DNA of 64,000 nt from Thermochromatium tepidum ATCC 43061 (GCF_009664085.1 NZ_CP039268.1:1597501-1661500), one strand, 5' to 3'; counted from the first letter of the stretch, positions 1 through 19,267 are shown. Notes: a model not told the origin generated them from the sequence alone. Made by a program: numbers and translations.

Positions 1-6913
<6,913 letters not shown>

Positions 6914-7025
6914 GATGCCTTCCCTCGAGATGCTTGCGTGAGTCCCTGACGGGGCGTGAACACGAATGCGGATGACTCGAAACTTGCAATCGGAATCAAG
7001 ATACGCCCGGATTCAGGCGCGCCAT

Positions 7026-7077
7026 CCCATTGGATTTGCCGAATCCAATGGGAAAAGGCCGGCGGCTTACCGCCGCC
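7026..7077 (-). terminator. rplL-rpoB attenuator and processing hairpins
   Basis: On the transcribed (minus) strand a hairpin with arms GGCGGC and GCCGCC is followed by GGCCTTTT. Directly after it comes a second, perfect 11-bp hairpin with arms CCCATTGGATT and AATCCAATGGG. In E. coli the same gap holds a partial terminator and an RNase III site that set the ratio of L7/L12 to RNA polymerase. The arrangement here fits that role; the efficiency is unknown. Confidence 0.7.
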
Positions 7078-7120
7078 AGCCTCGCTGACTTGATCGAACG
7101 AATAACGACGCAATGCGCCG

Positions 7121-7501
7121 TTACTTGATCTCGACCGTGGCGCCAGCCTCCTCGAGCGCCTTCTTCGCCGCCTCGGCCTCGGCCTTAGACACCCCTTCCT
7201 TCAAGACGGTCGGAACACCTTCGACGGCATCCTTGGCCTCCTTCAGACCCAGGCCGGTGAGGGAGCGTACGGCCTTGATGACGCCGACCTTGTTGGCGCC
7301 GAACGAGGTCAGGACGACATTGAACTCGGTCTGCTCTTCGACTGGAGCAGCCTCGGCGGCAGCGGTAGCCGGAGCTGCGGCTACCACGGCAGCCGCCGCG
7401 GTCACGCCGAACTTCTGTTCCATCGCGCTGATGAGGTCGACGACCTCGAGTACGGTCATGTTGCCAATCGCCTCGAGAATCTCGTCTTTCGAAACGGCCA
7501 T
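7121..7501 (-). CDS. rplL: 50S ribosomal protein L7/L12
   Basis: Acidic stalk protein of the large ribosomal subunit, present in several copies per ribosome, which recruits translation GTPases. It is 126 residues. The N-terminal dimerisation domain (about 1-33) is followed by an Ala-rich hinge (about 35-55) and a C-terminal domain starting around [10 protein letters not shown]. The ATG at 7501 ([13 protein letters not shown]) is preceded by CAGGAG at normal spacing. The longer open frame to 7576 lacks family similarity in its first 25 residues and overlaps rplJ. It is the last gene before the rpoB attenuator. Confidence 0.98.
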   Translation of the reverse strand: MAVSKDEILEAIGNMTVLEVVDLISAMEQKFGVTAAAAVVAAAPATAAAEAAPVEEQTEFNVVLTSFGANKVGVIKAVRSLTGLGLKEAKDAVEGVPTVLKEGVSKAEAEAAKKALEEAGATVEIK

Positions 7502-7556
7502 GGGTTTCTCCTGAAAAATACGGTTGATCGGATAGCTGATAGATGGAAGACGCGCC

Positions 7557-8084
7557 TTAAGCGGCTTCCTTGGCATCGCGAATCGCGGCGATAGTGCGGA
7601 CGAGCTTGCCGGGCACCTCGTTGAGCGTTGCAGCGAGCTTCTGAACCGGAGCCTTCATGGTCGCCATGAGCAGACTGATCGCCTGATCGTAGGTCGGCAT
7701 CTTGGCCAGAGTGCCGATCTCGGATGGGGCGAGCAGCTTGCCGCCCAGGGCGATGAGGCGCACCTGGAACTTGTCGTGCTCCTTGGCGAAGGGCTCCAGG
7801 ACGCGCGCAACCGAACCCGGATCGTTCTGCGAGAAGGCGAGGATCATCGGGCCGACGAGCCCATCTCGCATGCAGGCGAAATCCGTGTCTTCCAGCGCGC
7901 GTCTGGCCAGGGTATTCTTGACCACGCGCACATAGACCCCGGCCTTGCGTGCCTCCACGCGCAGCTTGGTCAGTTGCTCGACGGTCAGGCCCCGGTATTC
8001 GGCTGCGATGGCCGAATAGGCGCTCTTTGCAACTTCCGCGACTTCGGCGACGATTGCTTCTTTTTGCGCAAAATTCAGCGCCAC
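7557..8084 (-). CDS. rplJ: 50S ribosomal protein L10
   Basis: Base of the ribosomal stalk; it binds 23S rRNA and the L7/L12 dimers and autoregulates its operon through the leader RNA. The best start is the GTG at 8084 ([18 protein letters not shown]), giving 175 residues. AGGAGAGGTG lies 6 nt upstream, and the family normally begins MALN. An ATG seven codons earlier overlaps that Shine-Dalgarno sequence and is less likely. The structured L10 leader precedes it at 8111-8300. Confidence 0.96.
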   Translation of the reverse strand: MALNFAQKEAIVAEVAEVAKSAYSAIAAEYRGLTVEQLTKLRVEARKAGVYVRVVKNTLARRALEDTDFACMRDGLVGPMILAFSQNDPGSVARVLEPFAKEHDKFQVRLIALGGKLLAPSEIGTLAKMPTYDQAISLLMATMKAPVQKLAATLNEVPGKLVRTIAAIRDAKEAA

Positions 8085-8110
8085 TGTCGTCACCTCTCCT
8101 GACATTGGAA

Positions 8111-8300
8111 CCCGGTCATAACCGGGCGGCGAGCGGGTCCTTCACCTCCAGTGAGGGGCCCGCTCGCCAGGTTTGTGCGCCGTCATCAGCTAAGGATCTG
8201 ACTCGGGAGCACCGTCTGCGCGGGCATGGTGGGCATTAAGTCCTTATGCCATCATCCTTGATGGCACCTCGGACACCCGCGGTCTTTGACGGTCTCCAGC
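8111..8300 (-). promoter_or_regulatory. L10 leader (autoregulatory rplJ mRNA leader)
   Basis: The minus-strand RNA between rplA and rplJ has the hallmarks of the L10 leader. GGAGACCGTC followed by AAAGACCGCGGGTG (8300-8276) can pair through CCGTC with GACGG in GCGCAGACGGTGC (about 8221-8209). ACTTAATGCCC lies between them. Nearer the gene are a strong hairpin with arms GGCGAGCGGG and CCCGCTCGCC (8128-8168) and a smaller one with arms CCCGGT and ACCGGG (8111-8126). In the known family, L10-L12 binding to the kink-turn region represses rplJL translation. I assigned it from remembered consensus, without a covariance search. Confidence 0.8.
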
Positions 8301-8365
8301 GATGCCCGAGACCTCAAAGAAAACTCAGTCTCCAAGCGTGCCGACCCGAGGGCCGACACCCTAGA

Positions 8366-9061
8366 TCAGAAGGTCAACGCCGAATGGTCGACCGTCAGGC
8401 CCGGCCCCATGGTGCTGGAGACCGTGACCTTCTTCATATAAATACCCTTGGCCGCCGTCGGCTTGGCCTTCATCAGGCTGCCAAGCAGGGCCTCGAGGTT
8501 CTCGCGCAGCTTGTTGGGCTCGAAATCGACCTTGCCGAGCGGGCAGTGGACAATGCCTGCCTTGTCGGTGCGATAGCGCACCTGACCGGCCTTGGCATTG
8601 CGCACGGCCTCAGCCACATCCGGGGATACGGTGCCGACCTTGGGGTTGGGCATCAGGCCACGCGGACCCAGCACCTTACCGAGCTGACCGACGATGCGCA
8701 TGGCATCGGGCGAGGCGATGACCACGTCGTAGTCGAGCTGACCGGCCTTCATCTCTTCGGCCAGATCCTCGAAGCCAACCTTGTCGGCCCCGGCTTCGCG
8801 CGCTGCATCCGCCGCGGCACCCTGAGCGAAGACCGCCACGCGCACGGTCTTGCCGATGCCGTGCGGCAACACGGTCGAACCACGAACGACCTGATCGGAT
8901 TTGCGCGGATCAACGCCGAGGTTGACCGCGACATCGATGCTCTCGTTGAATTTGACCTGGGACAACTCCTTGAGCAGGGCAAAGGCCTCGTCAGCCGGAT
9001 AGAGCTTGCCGGGCTCGACACGCTCCCGGATCGCACGCACACGCTTGCTGAGACGCGCCAT
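8366..9061 (-). CDS. rplA: 50S ribosomal protein L1
   Basis: L1 stalk protein of the large subunit, helping deacylated tRNA leave the E site; it is also the translational repressor of the rplKA pair in related bacteria. It is 231 residues, close to the usual 230-234. It starts [15 protein letters not shown] and contains the conserved block [14 protein letters not shown]. The ATG lies one base after the rplK stop codon, so the two are translationally coupled. Confidence 0.98.
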   Translation of the reverse strand: MARLSKRVRAIRERVEPGKLYPADEAFALLKELSQVKFNESIDVAVNLGVDPRKSDQVVRGSTVLPHGIGKTVRVAVFAQGAAADAAREAGADKVGFEDLAEEMKAGQLDYDVVIASPDAMRIVGQLGKVLGPRGLMPNPKVGTVSPDVAEAVRNAKAGQVRYRTDKAGIVHCPLGKVDFEPNKLRENLEALLGSLMKAKPTAAKGIYMKKVTVSSTMGPGLTVDHSALTF

Positions 9062-9062
9062 A

Positions 9063-9497
9063 TCAATTCACCCCCTCGACATTCAGACCCATGGACCGCG
9101 CACTGCCGGCGATGGTACGCACGGCGGCGTCCATGTCGGCGGCGGTCAGATCGGGCATCTTGATGGCAGCGATCTGTTCGAGCTGCTCGCGCGTGACGGT
9201 TCCGACCTTGTTGGTGTTCGGCTTGGCACTGCCGCTGCTGATGCCAACGGCCTTTTTAAGCAGGATCGAGGCTGGCGGGGTCTTGGTGATGAAGGTGAAG
9301 CTGCGATCCGAGTAGACCGTGATGATCACGGGCGTTGGTGTGCCCTTTTCCATGTCCTGCGTACGCGCATTGAACGTCTTGCAGAACTCCATGATGTTGA
9401 GGCCGTGCTGACCAAGTGCAGGACCGACCGGCGGGCTGGGAGTCGCTTCGCCGGCCTTCACCTGCAACTTGATGTAGGCAGTGATCTTCTTTGCCAT
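9063..9497 (-). CDS. rplK: 50S ribosomal protein L11
   Basis: Binds the GTPase-associated region of 23S rRNA. It is 144 residues. The N-terminal domain carries the Pro-rich stretch [15 protein letters not shown], and the C-terminal RNA-binding domain carries [15 protein letters not shown]. The start [16 protein letters not shown] matches the family. It lies 139 nt downstream of nusG; this gap could hold an rplK promoter, but I see no clear one. Confidence 0.98.
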   Translation of the reverse strand: MAKKITAYIKLQVKAGEATPSPPVGPALGQHGLNIMEFCKTFNARTQDMEKGTPTPVIITVYSDRSFTFITKTPPASILLKKAVGISSGSAKPNTNKVGTVTREQLEQIAAIKMPDLTAADMDAAVRTIAGSARSMGLNVEGVN

Positions 9498-9636
9498 GAT
9501 GAGTCTCCAGTGGGTGCAAGCGCCGGAGGATTACCCGGCTCCCCATGTGTAAGCCCCCAACAGGGGATTGGGAGGCCGCGTCCCAAGAGGACAGGCGGCC
9601 AGACTTCAGTTCACGCGGGCGCACATGCCGCGATCT

Positions 9637-10170
9637 TCACCCCTTTTCAACCTGGGAGAATTCCAGCTCGACCGGCGTCGAACGACCAAAGATGAGCACC
9701 GAGACCTTGACGCGACTCTTGTCATAGTCGACATCTTCGACCACGCCATTGAAATCGGTGAAGGGACCGTCGATAACGTGCACCACCTCGCCCGGCTCGT
9801 AGATTACCTTTGGACGGGGTTTCTCGCCGCTTTCCTGCAAACGTCGTAGGATGGCCTCGGCCTGGGCGTCCGGGATGGGGGCCGGGCGATCGCCCGTACC
9901 GCCGATAAAGCCCATGACCTTAGGTACGTTTTTGACCAGATGCCAGGTCTCGTCGGTCAATTCCATGTGAACGAGGACATAGCCTGGGAAGAACTTGCGT
10001 TCGCTCTTGCGCTGTTGCCCGCCTCGCATCTCGACTACTTCCTCGGTGGGCACCAGGATTTGACCAAATAGATCCTCGAGCCCTGCGCGCTTGATGCGCT
10101 CCTCCAGAGAACGCTTGACCTGCCCCTCGAAGCCCGAGTAGGCATGAATGACATACCAACGCCTGGACAT
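9637..10170 (-). CDS. nusG: Transcription termination/antitermination protein NusG
   Basis: Elongation factor that binds the RNA polymerase clamp and links transcription to Rho or to the ribosome. It is 177 residues. The NGN domain begins [15 protein letters not shown], and a C-terminal KOW domain runs from about [18 protein letters not shown] to [11 protein letters not shown]. The start lies 2 nt after the secE stop, the standard secE-nusG coupling. Confidence 0.98.
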   Translation of the reverse strand: MSRRWYVIHAYSGFEGQVKRSLEERIKRAGLEDLFGQILVPTEEVVEMRGGQQRKSERKFFPGYVLVHMELTDETWHLVKNVPKVMGFIGGTGDRPAPIPDAQAEAILRRLQESGEKPRPKVIYEPGEVVHVIDGPFTDFNGVVEDVDYDKSRVKVSVLIFGRSTPVELEFSQVEKG

Positions 10171-10172
10171 TC

Positions 10173-10550
10173 TTAACCCCCCTGGCCAGTCAGGAATCGC
10201 AGGATCGACATCAGGATCATGTCGAATAGCCAGAGGACGATACCGAGGAGCAGCACCATGACCACGACCACCAGGGTCGTCTGCAGGGTTTCTTGTCGCG
10301 AGGGCCAGACGACTTTGCGCACCTCCATGCGCGAATCGGAGATGAACTGCCAGAGCGCACGACCGCGTTCGGTCTGGAAGGCGATGGCTGCCGCCCCGCC
10401 GCTGATCACCAGCAGCACGATCACGCGCAGCAGCGTCGAGACTTCGGAGAAATAATAAAAGGCCAGGATACCGCCAACCAAAAGGAATGCAGCACCACCC
10501 AGCTTGAGAAAATCCAAGCCGGCACCGCCGGTCTCTGTGCGTGAACTCAT
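10173..10550 (-). CDS. secE: Preprotein translocase subunit SecE
   Basis: Essential membrane subunit of the SecYEG channel. It is 125 residues from the ATG at 10550 ([16 protein letters not shown]). A frame with a TTG start at 10568 would add six residues but has no better ribosome site. Three hydrophobic segments are visible, around [38 protein letters not shown] and [19 protein letters not shown], as in the E. coli form. The cytoplasmic amphipathic stretch [14 protein letters not shown] is the conserved SecE signature. Confidence 0.95.
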   Translation of the reverse strand: MSSRTETGGAGLDFLKLGGAAFLLVGGILAFYYFSEVSTLLRVIVLLVISGGAAAIAFQTERGRALWQFISDSRMEVRKVVWPSRQETLQTTLVVVVMVLLLGIVLWLFDMILMSILRFLTGQGG

Positions 10551-10756
10551 GAATTCGCCTATTTTCAAACCGCGTCTAGCGCGACAAATTTAGCTTTCTG
10601 GCTCGAATACAGCACATCAAAACCAACGGACTTCAGCGAAACGCGGCCTGAGATAGACCATCAAAACGCGCCCAACAGGAAGCCTCGCTGACTCACGCAG
10701 AGCTAGGGGATTTTCGCCAAAACCGCCCCGAACAGAAGCGACGTCGGCGACTTGAA

Positions 10757-10832
<76 letters not shown>

Positions 10833-10896
10833 AAACTCGAAGCGATGGGGACAGACGCAAAACCCAAGGACGGCCTCGCGCCACCCTCATCGCAGA

Positions 10897-12087
10897 TTAC
10901 TCGATGATCTTGGAAACCACACCTGCGCCGACGGTGCGACCGCCTTCGCGCACAGCAAAGCGCAGACCCTCTTCCATAGCGATCGGCGCAATCAGCTTGA
11001 TCGTCATCTTAATGTTGTCACCCGGCATCACCATCTCAACGCCTTCAGGCAACTCGCACGCCCCAGTAACATCCGTGGTGCGAAAATAAAACTGCGGACG
11101 ATAGCCATTGAAAAAGGGCGTGTGACGCCCTCCCTCCTCCTTGGAGAGCACATAGACCTCCGCCTCAAAATGGGTGTGCGGCGTGATCGACCCCGGCTTG
11201 GCCAGCACCTGACCTCGCTCCACCTCTTCGCGCTTGGTCCCGCGTAGCAACACCCCAATGTTGTCACCCGCCTGACCCTGATCCAGCAGCTTGCGGAACA
11301 TCTCCACCCCAGTGCAGGTGGTCTTGGCCGTGTCGCGCAGACCAACAATCGCCACCTCATCTCCAACCTTGATGACCCCACGCTCCACGCGCCCCGTCAC
11401 CACCGTCCCTCGCCCCGAGATCGAAAACACATCCTCAATCGGCATCAGGAACGGACCATCAATGGCACGCTCCGGCTCCGGAATATAACTGTCAAGCGCC
11501 TCCATCAGCCGGTCAATCGACTGACCTCCAATCTCACTGTCCACACCTTCCAACGCCAGCTTCGCCGACCCCACAATGATCGGCGTCTCGTCCCCCGGAA
11601 AGTCATAACTGGACAGCAGCTCGCGCACCTCCATCTCCACCAGCTCCAACAGCTCCGGATCGTCCACCATGTCAGCCTTGTTCAGATACACCACGATGTA
11701 CGGCACCCCCACCTGACGCGCCAGCAAAATATGCTCCCGCGTCTGCGGCATCGGACCATCCGCCGCCGACACCACCAAAATCGCCCCATCCATCTGCGCC
11801 GCACCCGTGATCATGTTCTTCACATAGTCCGCATGACCCGGACAGTCCACATGCGCATAGTGGCGCTTGGCACTCTCATACTCCACATGCGCCGTCGCAA
11901 TGGTGATGCCGCGCTCACGCTCCTCCGGCGCATTGTCAATCTGATCATAGGCCTTCGCCTCGCCTCCGTACTTCTTCGCCTGATGCGTGGTGATCGCCGC
12001 CGTCAGCGTGGTCTTGCCGTGGTCAACATGGCCAATCGTGCCTACATTGACGTGCGGCTTACTACGTTGAAATTTTTCTTTGGACAT
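10897..12087 (-). CDS. tuf: Elongation factor Tu
   Basis: GTPase that delivers aminoacyl-tRNA to the ribosome. It is 396 residues. G1 is GHVDHGKTT near residue 18, G3 is DCPGHADY near residue 80 and G4 is NKAD near 135. Beta-barrel domains 2 and 3 follow, ending [11 protein letters not shown]. It is embedded among tRNA genes like E. coli tufB. Only one copy is in the window; a second copy elsewhere is common in this group. Confidence 0.99.
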   Translation of the reverse strand: MSKEKFQRSKPHVNVGTIGHVDHGKTTLTAAITTHQAKKYGGEAKAYDQIDNAPEERERGITIATAHVEYESAKRHYAHVDCPGHADYVKNMITGAAQMDGAILVVSAADGPMPQTREHILLARQVGVPYIVVYLNKADMVDDPELLELVEMEVRELLSSYDFPGDETPIIVGSAKLALEGVDSEIGGQSIDRLMEALDSYIPEPERAIDGPFLMPIEDVFSISGRGTVVTGRVERGVIKVGDEVAIVGLRDTAKTTCTGVEMFRKLLDQGQAGDNIGVLLRGTKREEVERGQVLAKPGSITPHTHFEAEVYVLSKEEGGRHTPFFNGYRPQFYFRTTDVTGACELPEGVEMVMPGDNIKMTIKLIAPIAMEEGLRFAVREGGRTVGAGVVSKIIE

Positions 12088-12159
12088 GAACGGCTCCCCG
12101 CATGTAGCAAATCGACTGAGCGCGCCTTAAGAGCGCACAAGACTCTCAATAAACAGATA

Positions 12160-12235
12160 TGGAGCCCATGACCGGAATTGAACCGGTGACCTCACCCTTA
12201 CCAAGGGTGTGCTCTACCGACTGAGCTACATGGGC
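12160..12235 (-). tRNA. tRNA-Thr (anticodon GGT)
   Basis: A 76-nt cloverleaf with encoded CCA. The acceptor GCCCATG pairs with CATGGGC, and the anticodon stem-loop is CACCC-TTGGTAA-GGGTG. It is the tRNA nearest upstream of tuf. Confidence 0.97.
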
Positions 12236-12265
12236 AAAAACTCAAATGACCCCTCGCACAAAACC

Positions 12266-12339
<74 letters not shown>

Positions 12340-12401
12340 GAAGGCGTCGAACGGCATCGGACGTCGGCGAGAACGTCAATCGCAACGAACACCACCTGCT
12401 T

Positions 12402-12486
12402 TGGTGGAGGGGGGAGGATTCGAACCTCCGAAGGCTGAGCCGTCAGATTTACAGTCTGATCCCTTTGACCGCTCGGGAACCCCTCC
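12402..12486 (-). tRNA. tRNA-Tyr (anticodon GTA)
   Basis: An 85-nt class II tRNA with a long variable arm and encoded CCA. The acceptor GGAGGGG pairs with CCCCTCC, and the anticodon loop is CTGTAAA. It is the first gene of the Tyr-Gly-Thr-tuf transcript. Confidence 0.97.
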
Positions 12487-12701
12487 AAATGAGCGGCGGA
12501 TTGTATGGGCGAACTCAGAGCCCCGTCAATATGTATTTTGAACAGGTAACCATCAGCCAGGGTTGCATCGAGGCGGCACCGGTGCCTCGCCGGCACGCGC
12601 GGACGGGCTACAATGCGTTCGTCATGCAGTCACGCAACCCAAGCTGCTAGCATAAAGAGCTTAATTCCTAAATCCTCGACGATTATCCGAGAATTCCAAC
12701 G

Positions 12702-14039
12702 ATGGATGTAACGATCTTTGGTACGGGCTATGTGGGACTCGTGACGGGCGTCTGTCTGGCCGAGGTAGGCAACAACGTGCTCTGCATCGACATCGATCCG
12801 CACAAAATCGATCTACTCAACAGCGGGGGGGTGCCGATCTACGAGCCTGGACTCGACGAGATGATCCAGTCCAACCGCACGGCCGGTCGGCTGCGCTTCT
12901 CGACGGACGCCAAGGCTGGCGTCGAGCACGGACTGTTCCAGTTCATCGCCGTCGGCACACCGCCTGACGAGGACGGCTCGGCCGATCTGCAATACGTTCT
13001 GGCGGTGGCGCGTGCCATCGCCGAACACATGACCGAGTACCGCATCCTGGTCAACAAATCGACAGTGCCTGTAGGTACGGCCGACAGGGTGGCCGATACA
13101 GTGCGCGAGGTGCAGGCACGCTTGGGTCGAACGGTCGAGTTCGATGTCGTTTCTAACCCCGAGTTCCTCAAGGAAGGCGCAGCGATCGAGGACTTCATGC
13201 GTCCGGACCGTATCATCGTCGGTACCGACAATCCGCGCACGGCGGAGCTGCTGCGCGCGCTCTATGCCCCCTTCAATCGCAGTCACGACCGGCTGATGCT
13301 GATGGATGTGCGCTCCGCCGAGCTGACCAAGTACGCCGCCAACGCCATGCTGGCGACCAAGATCAGCTTCATGAACGAGTTGTCGAACATCGCCGAGGCG
13401 GTCGGCGCTGACATCGAGAAGGTGCGTGTCGGAATCGGCTCCGATCCACGTATTGGCTATCAGTTCATCTATCCAGGCTGCGGCTATGGCGGCTCCTGCT
13501 TCCCCAAGGACGTGCGTGCCCTGGAGCGCACGGCGCGCGGGCTGGGCTATGAGGCCGAGCTCTTACGGGCGGTCGAGGCCGTGAATTTCCGCCAGAAGAC
13601 AGTGCTATTCAGAAAGCTCAACGACTATTTTGGCGGTGAGCTGGGGGGTAAAACCATCGCCATCTGGGGTCTATCCTTCAAGCCCAATACCGACGATATG
13701 CGCGAGGCATCCAGCCGGGTGCTGATGGAGGCGCTTTGGGAGGCTGGGGCAAGGGTCCGGGCCTATGATCCGGTAGCCATGGATGAGGCCCGGCGGATCT
13801 ACGGTGAGCGCCCAGACCTGATCCTGGTCAATGACGCCCTCTCCGCCTTGGATGGCGCCGACGCACTGGTAGTCGTGACCGAATGGTCGCAATTCCGCAG
13901 TCCCAATTTCAATGCGATCCGATCCCGACTGCGCATCCCGGTCATCTTTGACGGACGCAACATCCTCGATGGATCGCTCGCCCGTGCCGCCGGCCTGACC
14001 TATGTCTCCATCGGACGCGCACCCTTGAAACCCGCCTGA
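12702..14039 (+). CDS. ugd: UDP-glucose 6-dehydrogenase
   Basis: NAD-dependent four-electron oxidation of UDP-glucose to UDP-glucuronate, a precursor for capsule and exopolysaccharide sugars. It is 445 residues. The N-terminal Rossmann motif is [10 protein letters not shown] (residues 7-16). The catalytic cysteine is Cys266 in GGSCFPKD. The C-terminal UDP-binding domain contains the conserved [10 protein letters not shown]. The ATG at 12702 starts the domain directly. It is transcribed away from the tRNA-Tyr cluster from a 215-nt gap and has no partner gene. Confidence 0.96.
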   Translation: MDVTIFGTGYVGLVTGVCLAEVGNNVLCIDIDPHKIDLLNSGGVPIYEPGLDEMIQSNRTAGRLRFSTDAKAGVEHGLFQFIAVGTPPDEDGSADLQYVLAVARAIAEHMTEYRILVNKSTVPVGTADRVADTVREVQARLGRTVEFDVVSNPEFLKEGAAIEDFMRPDRIIVGTDNPRTAELLRALYAPFNRSHDRLMLMDVRSAELTKYAANAMLATKISFMNELSNIAEAVGADIEKVRVGIGSDPRIGYQFIYPGCGYGGSCFPKDVRALERTARGLGYEAELLRAVEAVNFRQKTVLFRKLNDYFGGELGGKTIAIWGLSFKPNTDDMREASSRVLMEALWEAGARVRAYDPVAMDEARRIYGERPDLILVNDALSALDGADALVVVTEWSQFRSPNFNAIRSRLRIPVIFDGRNILDGSLARAAGLTYVSIGRAPLKPA

Positions 14040-14084
14040 CCCATCTCCGGCCGACGCAGACCCACCACGCCGGCCGGAACCCCA

Positions 14085-15566
14085 TCAAAAGCGGTGACTC
14101 CAGCCGACACTGATCTCGAACTGCTCCATATAGAGACTACCAGACTGGGTCTGGGTCAGGGTCGGACTGGTGCCGTCGAAGGTGGCCTCGGGCATGTAGG
14201 CGAGCGCGATCGAGAACTCGTCCGACTTGGTCGCCTTGTAGGCCGCGCCGAGCGTCCAGTGCCAGCGGATGGTCGCCGGAGACAGGACATTGAACAGCCC
14301 CTGGCGATCAGATTTCAGGAAGTCGGTGTTGTAGCTCACACCGCCCATCAGGGTCAGGCGGTCATTGGCCTCGTAGCTCAGCCCCAGCTTGAGCACATCC
14401 ATGCTGTCCCAGCCGAAACCGACGCCGCTGTTGCCCCCGAGACAATAGGACGGCTTCGGCCCGACCTGCTGACAGGCGGTGAGATCCGCGTCGTTGGAGT
14501 TGGCGATCGAGTCGGTCTCGTCATAGAAGATGTGCTGATAGTCGAAGGCGAGGGTGAGGTTCGGACGAGCCTTGTAGGCAAGACCCAGATTGAACATCGC
14601 CGGGATGTCGAAGGAACCTCCATCGGCGAAGAGACCGGCATATTCATCGAACTTGCTCATCCAGATCGTCGTGCGATAGGAAGCGCCGAGCGCAAGCTGG
14701 TCTGTGACCTGTCCGTACCAACCGAAGTGCAGGCCCCAGCCATAGCTCCAGTCATCGCCGTTGTTGGTGACCTTGTCCGGATTCACTGACATCTGCTTGA
14801 AGGGTTCGAGTCCGGTGGCCTCGAATCGCTGGATCGCGAACACGGGCGCGATACCCACGGACTGATTGCCGTCGCCGAGCTTCAGGGTATAGGGGATCTC
14901 GATGAAGAGCTGTTCCAGATTGATGCCGGTCGGGGTCGTAGCGGTGTAGATCCCGTTTGGATTGCCGTTGATCGTGCCGGGCACCGGGTCCGTGATCGGC
15001 ATGGGTCGCCCCGACGAGAAGTCGAAATAGGGGCCGACACTGCCGTCCGGATAGGCGCCGACACGCTGGTTGGGATAGACCGAGAAGTTCTCGAAGGGGG
15101 CGCGGCTCTTGTAGCGCGTATTCATCCCGCCATTACCAAAGACCGTGATGCCGATGGTGCTGCGCTCGTCGAGCGGGTGGTTGTAACCGAAGCTCGGAAC
15201 CAGAAACCAGTCGTCGCTGCTGTCATACTCCCCGGGCGTGACGAAGCCGCCCGCCGGCAGGGTGAAGGTTCCCTGACCGGTCTGGATCTCCTGGGTCGCA
15301 TAATCATTGTTGGCCTTGTAGCCGCGCGGCGAGGGGCTGAAGAAGGACGCCCCGACATCGAAGCCGTAGCCGATGACGGCCATCCCGGCTGGGTTGGTTG
15401 CTGCAACCAGCGTGTCCTGCGGCAGGGCCGTAGCCACGCCGGCCATGGCCTTGGAACGCACGCCCCAGCCGTGTGAAAGATAGCCGTTGGTGGCTGAGGC
15501 CGTGACCGGAATCGCACCGGCGGTCACCAAGGCCAGGGCTAGCGAATGCCTGATTCTCGTCTTCAT
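14085..15566 (-). CDS. FadL/OmpP1/TodX-family outer membrane transporter
   Basis: Predicted outer-membrane beta-barrel for long-chain fatty acids or other hydrophobic compounds. It is 493 residues from the ATG at 15566. A signal peptide (about residues 1-25, MKTRIRHSLALALVTAGAIP then VTASA) precedes TNGYLSHG, the usual FadL N-terminus. The NPAGMAVIG block matches the family signature NPA. The protein ends in Phe (VGWSHRF), as barrels do. A longer frame to 15713 adds 49 residues before the signal peptide and is unlikely. The substrate cannot be told from sequence. Confidence 0.88.
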   Translation of the reverse strand: MKTRIRHSLALALVTAGAIPVTASATNGYLSHGWGVRSKAMAGVATALPQDTLVAATNPAGMAVIGYGFDVGASFFSPSPRGYKANNDYATQEIQTGQGTFTLPAGGFVTPGEYDSSDDWFLVPSFGYNHPLDERSTIGITVFGNGGMNTRYKSRAPFENFSVYPNQRVGAYPDGSVGPYFDFSSGRPMPITDPVPGTINGNPNGIYTATTPTGINLEQLFIEIPYTLKLGDGNQSVGIAPVFAIQRFEATGLEPFKQMSVNPDKVTNNGDDWSYGWGLHFGWYGQVTDQLALGASYRTTIWMSKFDEYAGLFADGGSFDIPAMFNLGLAYKARPNLTLAFDYQHIFYDETDSIANSNDADLTACQQVGPKPSYCLGGNSGVGFGWDSMDVLKLGLSYEANDRLTLMGGVSYNTDFLKSDRQGLFNVLSPATIRWHWTLGAAYKATKSDEFSIALAYMPEATFDGTSPTLTQTQSGSLYMEQFEISVGWSHRF

Positions 15567-15638
15567 AATTTGGGATGCCCCCTGCAAGTTTTTATAAGGC
15601 CATCGATCTTTGATCGATATCGATCCACTCTCACCGAA

Positions 15639-15659
15639 TCCGCATGGATCCCATGCGGA
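15639..15659. promoter_or_regulatory. Inverted repeat upstream of the FadL-type gene
   Basis: A perfect 8-bp inverted repeat (arms TCCGCATG and CATGCGGA, 5-nt spacer) lies about 75 nt upstream of the porin start, in the 278-nt gap between typA and the porin gene. It could be an operator; no regulator is identified. Nothing else stands out in this gap. Confidence 0.35.
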
Positions 15660-15844
15660 GTGAAGGCTCAAAGGCCAAGGCAGACGCCATCCGGTCAGGA
15701 CAGGATGGGGCACCGAGACACCCTGAACTCCTCACCGCGATATTGGGTCGGGAGACAACGGATTGTCAAAAATCAATCGATCGATGCGAGCCGCGCAGAG
15801 GATGCATCATAGGGTAAAAATCTGAGGAACCAAGCCGCCTCCAA

Positions 15845-17656
<1,812 letters not shown>

Positions 17657-18310
17657 AGGACTGGACTCCGAGTGCGGAGGCTTAAATTGACGGATGGATT
17701 CGGGCTTCGGAATCGGGGTGTCTGGCGGGAAACGAGATTGTAGCCGGGGATGGATGTGACTGGATTCGGCCTCGGTGGGATTATATCCGTTCGACGGACG
17801 AATCGCGTGCTGTGTCTTGCGCCGCGGCGACTGAACGCTGTCGGCCTGGTGGATGGCAAGACCTATCCCGGGGACAATCTAGCGAGGATTGTTCGGGGAG
17901 GATCTTGTCATGATTCCGCAACACTTGGTCCGGCTTGGATTTTTTCGAGATACCAACAGAACCTGTGGATAAGTCTGTGGACAACTTTCGTTCATTGGCC
18001 TCCAGGGCGCGTGGTTGCTGGACGAAAAACAGATCGGTCGCATTTTGACCGCCTAAAAAAATCTTTATTATCAACACCTTAGTTAAGACATTGACAAAGG
18101 GCTCGCGCTGACCAGAGCCGGGGTCTTGGGGCGAGGTGGATGGGTGCGACCTGTGAACAAATCGTCGGTACGACGGGCTTGCACCGACGCTGGAAAAGAC
18201 TCAGCATAGGATTCCGGCGTACAAAACAGCCCCTCGACCCTGACACACGCGGTCTGCCCCGATTCAGAGGGACGCCACCCAGCCACCATCGGACCCGAGA
18301 AAAAACGCGC
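17657..18310. other. Long intergenic region between typA and moxR
   Basis: 654 nt between divergent genes without a convincing coding frame. It contains two DnaA-box-like 9-mers (17964-17984) followed about 70 nt later by an A/T-rich stretch (18052-18090), and a small hairpin with arms CGGTC and GACCG. Promoters for typA (leftwards) and moxR (rightwards) must lie here. I cannot place them with confidence. Confidence 0.5.
17964..17984. promoter_or_regulatory. Two DnaA-box-like 9-mers
   Basis: TGTGGATAA (17964-17972) is the exact reverse complement of the consensus DnaA box TTATCCACA. TGTGGACAA (17976-17984) differs by one base. They lie in the same direction, 12 bp apart, with A/T-rich DNA downstream. 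There is no dnaA, dnaN, rpmH or gidA neighbour, so this is more likely a DnaA-regulated or titration site than the chromosomal origin. Confidence 0.4.
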
Positions 18311-19267
18311 ATGACGTCCAGCGATCTCCAAGCCGTTCGCGATCATATCGCCTCACGCATCATTGGCCAGCAGGCATTCATCGACAGCATGTTGGTCTGT
18401 CTGTTAAGCGATGGTCATCTCTTGGTCGAGGGCATGCCGGGGCTGGCCAAGACCACAGCGGTCAAGGCGCTGGCCGAGTCGATCGAGGGCGATTTCCATC
18501 GCATTCAGTTCACGCCGGATCTGTTGCCCTCGGATCTGATCGGCACCGACATCTATCGCCATGAGAAGGGCGAGTTTGAGTTTCGTCAGGGGCCGCTGTT
18601 CCACAATCTGCTGCTGGCCGACGAGGTCAACCGGGCACCGGCCAAGGTGCAATCGGCCTTGCTGGAGGCGATGGCCGAACGTCAGATCACGGTCGGTCAA
18701 AAGACCTATCCCCTGCCCCAGCTTTTCATGGTGCTCGCGACCCAGAATCCAGTCGAGCAGGAGGGCACCTATCACCTGCCCGAGGCGCAGCTCGACCGCT
18801 TTTTGATGCAGGCGGTCGTGACCTATCCGAATCGTGATGAGGAGCTTCGGATCCTGGAGCTCGACAGCGAGCAGCAGCGGCATCATCCGACGCCGCCGTC
18901 CAGGCGACTGAGTCAGGCGGAGCTGTTTGCGATGCGGCGCGCTGTGGCTGAGATCTATCTCGATCCCAGGCTAAATCACTATATCGTCGATCTGGTGCAG
19001 GCGACGCGCCATCCGAAGCTCTATGACCGGGATCTGGGGCGTTGGTGTCGTTTCGGGGCCTCGCCGCGCGCCAGTATTGCGCTAGCGCGTTGTGCGCGGG
19101 CGCGCGCCTGGCTGGATGGCGAGACCTTCGTCACACCCCATCATATCCAGTCGGTCGCGCCTGAGATCCTGCGTCATCGCATCCTGCTGACCTTCGAGGC
19201 CGAGGCCGAGGGGGTGACGACGGATGCCTTTATCAAGCGGTTGCTCAGTTTGGTCGCGATTCCGTGA
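18311..19267 (+). CDS. MoxR-family AAA+ ATPase
   Basis: AAA+ chaperone-like ATPase of the MoxR/RavA group, usually paired with VWA-domain (DUF58) proteins for metal insertion or protein maturation. It is 318 residues from the ATG at 18311 (MTSSDLQAVRDHI). Walker A is GMPGLAKT (41-48), Walker B is LLADEVNRAPAK, and sensor 1 is ATQNPVEQEGTYHLPEAQLDRF. The frame extends upstream to 18140 without family similarity. The usual DUF58 and VWA partners are absent: the next gene is convergent cysG after 116 nt. Confidence 0.92.
   Translation: MTSSDLQAVRDHIASRIIGQQAFIDSMLVCLLSDGHLLVEGMPGLAKTTAVKALAESIEGDFHRIQFTPDLLPSDLIGTDIYRHEKGEFEFRQGPLFHNLLLADEVNRAPAKVQSALLEAMAERQITVGQKTYPLPQLFMVLATQNPVEQEGTYHLPEAQLDRFLMQAVVTYPNRDEELRILELDSEQQRHHPTPPSRRLSQAELFAMRRAVAEIYLDPRLNHYIVDLVQATRHPKLYDRDLGRWCRFGASPRASIALARCARARAWLDGETFVTPHHIQSVAPEILRHRILLTFEAEAEGVTTDAFIKRLLSLVAIP

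Noticed and set aside
7502-7576. Longer rplL start at 7576
   Set aside because: Adds 25 unrelated residues, overlaps rplJ and ignores the good ribosome site in front of the 7501 ATG.
17657-18310. Chromosomal replication origin
   Set aside because: Only two DnaA boxes and none of the usual neighbour genes (dnaA, dnaN, gidA, rpmH).
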